Below are positions 61,345 to 64,000 of a stretch of 64,000 nucleotides of DNA, one piece after another. Position 1 is the first letter of the stretch. Every line of letters begins with the position of its first letter. The notes under the pieces are model-generated. The model had not been told where the DNA came from. It did no database searches and saw only the letters and a list, made by a program, of their open reading frames with translations. The stretch is taken from contig CM042955.1 in assembly GCA_023678885.1 (NCBI GenBank), positions 23,509,835-23,573,834 of the forward strand. Direction: 5' to 3'. Made by a program: the position numbers and the translations under genes. Origin of the DNA: Pogostemon cablin (taxonomy: Eukaryota; Streptophyta; Magnoliopsida; Lamiales; Lamiaceae).

Positions 61345-61670
61345 GGGAAAAGACATCGGTTCATGAAACCGATGTCTATCAGCGCTTTTTCAAACAAAAC
61401 TGATGTCTTTCAGCGAATATACATCATGTAAAAGACATCGGTTTCTAAAAACCGATGTCTATCGCGCATTTTTTTAAGAGTTACAAATAGACATCGCTTG
61501 AAAGACATCGATTAGTGAAAACCGATGTCTATCAGCGCATTTTCATAGAAAACCGATATCTATCAGCTTACTTTTTTGCTGATAGACATCGGTTTAGGAA
61601 AAGACGTCGGTTTTAAACGAAAAGACATCGGTTTTTAAGAATAACCGATGTCTATTCGGCGATGTTAATC
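61345..61670. repeat. Right subterminal repeats of the CACTA element
   Basis: AAAGACATCGGTT...AAACCGATGTCTATC units in both orientations, the mirror of the left array. Confidence 0.85.
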
Positions 61671-61688
61671 AGTGAATTTGGTGTAGTG

Positions 61689-62165
61689 GGACCAGTGATT
61701 TGATAGTTGTTTGATAGAATAAACATAAACTTGCTTACTTTTAGTGGGAGATGAATCATCTTTGTTTAAAGATTGATGATGTATATGAAACTTATCTATT
61801 CGGTAAGTAGTAGTGGACCAGTGGTTTGATAGAATCAACATAAACTTGCTTTCTTTCATTGGGAGAGGAATCATCATCATTGTTTAAAGATCGACGATGT
61901 ATATGAAACTTATCTATTATCTTATCTATTCGATAATGTAGATATGAATTAAAAAAATCACAAATCTTGTTTTGTTCGGTTGCTGCAACCGAACAGATAA
62001 GATAGATGAATTCTTTATTCTGTTCGATTATTACAACCGAATATATAAGATTGATAACTATTCGATTGATGCAAATGAACATATATAAGTTTTATAAGGG
62101 TAATTATGTCAATTTAAATATTTTTGGGGTACGTTCAGTAATTTTGGGGGTACGAATAGTCGGCC
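61689..62165. repeat. Right arm of the foldback element
   Basis: Inverted partner of 56484-56896. It contains a direct duplication of about 145 bp (CATAAACTTGCTT...GATGTATATGAAACTTATCT, present near 61725-61800 and again near 61840-61920) that the left arm lacks. Confidence 0.7.
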
Positions 62166-62204
62166 CCATAAATAAATTATAAAATATATATATGAGATAA
62201 TTTT

Positions 62205-62364
62205 GAGGTGCACCTAATGCACCTAGAGTTTATAAGTTTAAAATAGGGAGTAGTGGTAGTTATTTTTATTTTTTATTATTTTATTTTATTTTATGGTGGA
62301 AATTAAACTAAATTTTAATTTAACGGTTAAGATCTCACGGGTGCACGGTTGGATGCACCTAACT
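62205..62364. repeat. Small MITE-like repeat with GGTGCACCTAA ends
   Basis: GAGGTGCACCTAATGCACCT at the left and GTGCACGGTTGGATGCACCT at the right form an imperfect inverted repeat around AT-rich DNA. Only one copy was seen. Confidence 0.4.
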
Positions 62365-62365
62365 T

Positions 62366-64000
62366 CTAAAATATGTCATGTGTTTAAGTGTGAATAAGAG
62401 TTCTGAAACTAAAATTTAATTTAAGATTATTGAATTAGAGTGATAATTATTTTATTTTTAAGATGGGAAGGATTTATGAGAAAATTAAGTAAGAAAAGTA
62501 TGAATAGAGTTGTTTAAAATTGAGAGATGGAAGTACCAGATTACTAATTTTAGTTGCGAGTGTTGGGCCCAATAGAATTCTACATTCGAGTGTTGGGCCC
62601 TTTGGTTGGTTTTTGGTCCAACTGCTGCTCTTTAAACATCTGTTGATGGGCCAACTTATTTTTCTTGATCTTTCTTGGGCCAACTCTTTTCTTACTCTAA
62701 TGAGTCCTAATCTGATTCACTCATTCCTCTCTAATTAGAGTGTCAGCCGAGGAGTATTTGGTCTACGGATGCAACGTGGCTTGGTGGATGGGAAGAGAAG
62801 AAGCTCCATTTTTTTCCCCTTATTAAGCCGTTGTTTTTTTAAATTGATGTCGATTTGTTTTACAATTTCATCATGTCTTAATCTAATTTTGTATAAGCTG
62901 CTTAGCAATAGTTTACCTTGTGTTAGGTCTAGGTCTTATGATGATGTTGTAGTCTAATTTGTGTTTGAACTTTTGTCTCCTTGAGTTATTGTTTCTAATT
63001 AGAGTGTCAACCACCAATGCACCCAATGGTTCAAGCCACTGTGTGCTCACCGAGTCACGACTTGACACATTGACTGACCTGACTAGATCATGTGAGCCGA
63101 GTTGGATCGAGACAGGTTGAATAGGATCGATGAACCAAACTTGGATTGAACTCGCCGGTCTAGCTAAACTAGACAAGTTCGAACCGGTCCACCTCATGTG
63201 CTGCTTTGTCTCACCAATCGAACCCTTTTTTGAGTCATAATGAATGCGACTATGTGTGAGTGTGATTATGGTTAGTAGATTGGTTGGTTGCACATTTGAT
63301 TTTATTCTATAATATGTGCATATGCAATTGTAAGGAGCTCAACTTTTCAATGATTTTCCCATGTGTGACAAGTTCTCACATTTCCTCGTCTTTATTTTCT
63401 TTTATAATTATTGTATTTATAGTTAAATCTTTATGTAATAATAATTACTCATTCATTCGGAATTTAATTTTCAAATATGCAACTCGTTTTCTTATTTAAA
63501 AATAATAATAAAATAAAATAAGAATATTGGGTAAAGTTGGGCTTGAACCACTTCTTTCATTAACTAATTCCAAAATTTATACATAAAAAAAACTTAAAAT
63601 ATGTAATATTCTATGAAAGTATAGTTTTTTTTAAAAAAAGGACATCCTTTAATTGGTGTCCTAAATATATTAATTTTTCCCCAATATTAATCAACTGAAA
63701 TGATATCGATCTAGTGGATGAACATATCCAATAAACTAGATCAACTTGCTAATGCTTTTAAAAAATTTCATCATATTTTAAAATGAAATATAGTAAACTT
63801 CTAGCTAAACATTGTTTTTCTCTCTAATTAACTAGATATAAATATATATCAATTGGTCAAAGAACAAGTACCAAACTTGCTAATTAAGTTCTACAATACT
63901 TATCAATATCAAGGATCTCGGGCACGAGTTTTGTCAATCAGTCAATAGTTTTTTTTTTTAATAGAATTTGGTCAGCTAATTACCTTTAATTAGTATATAC
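62366..64000. other. Intergenic region to the end of the window
   Basis: No gene recognised. There is a direct repeat of CGAGTGTTGGGCCC (62560-62600) and a GC-richer patch at 63020-63240. Short open frames there show no domain. Confidence 0.4.

Larger units (their letters stand above)
56897..61688. mobile_element. CACTA (En/Spm-type) transposon, non-autonomous, 4.8 kb
   Basis: Ends CACTACACCAAAAATGCTGA and TGAATTTGGTGTAGTG, flanked by the 3-bp duplication GGA (56894-56896 and 61689-61691). Both ends carry dense subterminal repeats (next two entries). The interior (57350-60950) has no transposase ORF; 60234-60870 is GC-richer and may be captured or transcribed non-coding DNA. A MITE sits at 60954-61203. 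Confidence 0.92.

Noticed and set aside
1..64000. tRNA and rRNA genes
   Set aside because: No cloverleaf-like box A/box B pair or rRNA segment was recognised by eye. The tRNA-like primer-binding sites belong to retrotransposons. A tRNA scan would settle this.

Overview
The window looks like a chromosomal segment of a eudicot plant genome. It is AT-rich, has spliced genes with GT-AG introns, and is dominated by nested transposable elements. Gene content and resistance-gene type would fit an asterid (Lamiales-like), but that placement is a weak inference. Three intact protein genes are recognisable, all on the + strand: a DDA1-like subunit of DET1/DDB1 complexes (5428-8185, 4 exons, 93 aa), chloroplast 2-C-methyl-D-erythritol 2,4-cyclodiphosphate synthase ISPF of the MEP isoprenoid pathway (21264-23052, 3 exons, 236 aa), and a type-1 1-aminocyclopropane-1-carboxylate synthase of ethylene biosynthesis (52999-55144, 4 exons, 483 aa). 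A fourth gene, a CC-NB-LRR resistance gene of the R1 type on the - strand (about 8600-11305), is a pseudogene with several frameshifts and stops. The genes do not form a pathway or an operon; they are islands between repeats.

Layout. 1-4655: 3' end of a Ty3/Gypsy element, probably Tat lineage, with a degraded antisense ORF and a + strand 3' LTR. 5.4-8.2 kb: DDA1. 8.6-11.3 kb: NLR pseudogene. 12.2-17.9 kb: an old Athila-like LTR relic carrying a Stowaway-like MITE and a complete 2.85-kb Helitron. 17.9-20.3 kb: MITEs and degenerate repeats split by a complete 1.1-kb hAT-type element. 21.0-23.1 kb: ISPF. 23.4-26 kb: TIR and foldback elements with MITEs inside. 27.0-29.5 kb: a second Helitron. 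29.9-49.2 kb: a third Helitron, sister to the first, split by a 16.4-kb nest of two related Athila-like LTR retrotransposons (A, 30154-46602, TSD GTATG; B, 34560-42610 inside A, TSD GAGGT). 50.8-52.2 kb: MITEs upstream of ACS. 53.0-55.1 kb: ACS. 56.3-62.2 kb: a foldback repeat split by a 4.8-kb CACTA element that itself holds a MITE. The rest is AT-rich intergenic sequence.

The most unusual material is in elements A and B. Both lack reverse transcriptase, RNase H and integrase. B keeps an open gag but has lost its protease; A keeps an open protease-like region but has a broken gag. Both carry arrays of the palindromic half-sites TTCGACC/GGTCGAA in two places: the U3 promoter region just upstream of the TATA box, and the coding linker between gag and protease, where the same DNA motif is read as a repeated GST..GRTQVEP-type peptide. 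Some U3 inverted repeats differ between A and B by paired compensatory changes.
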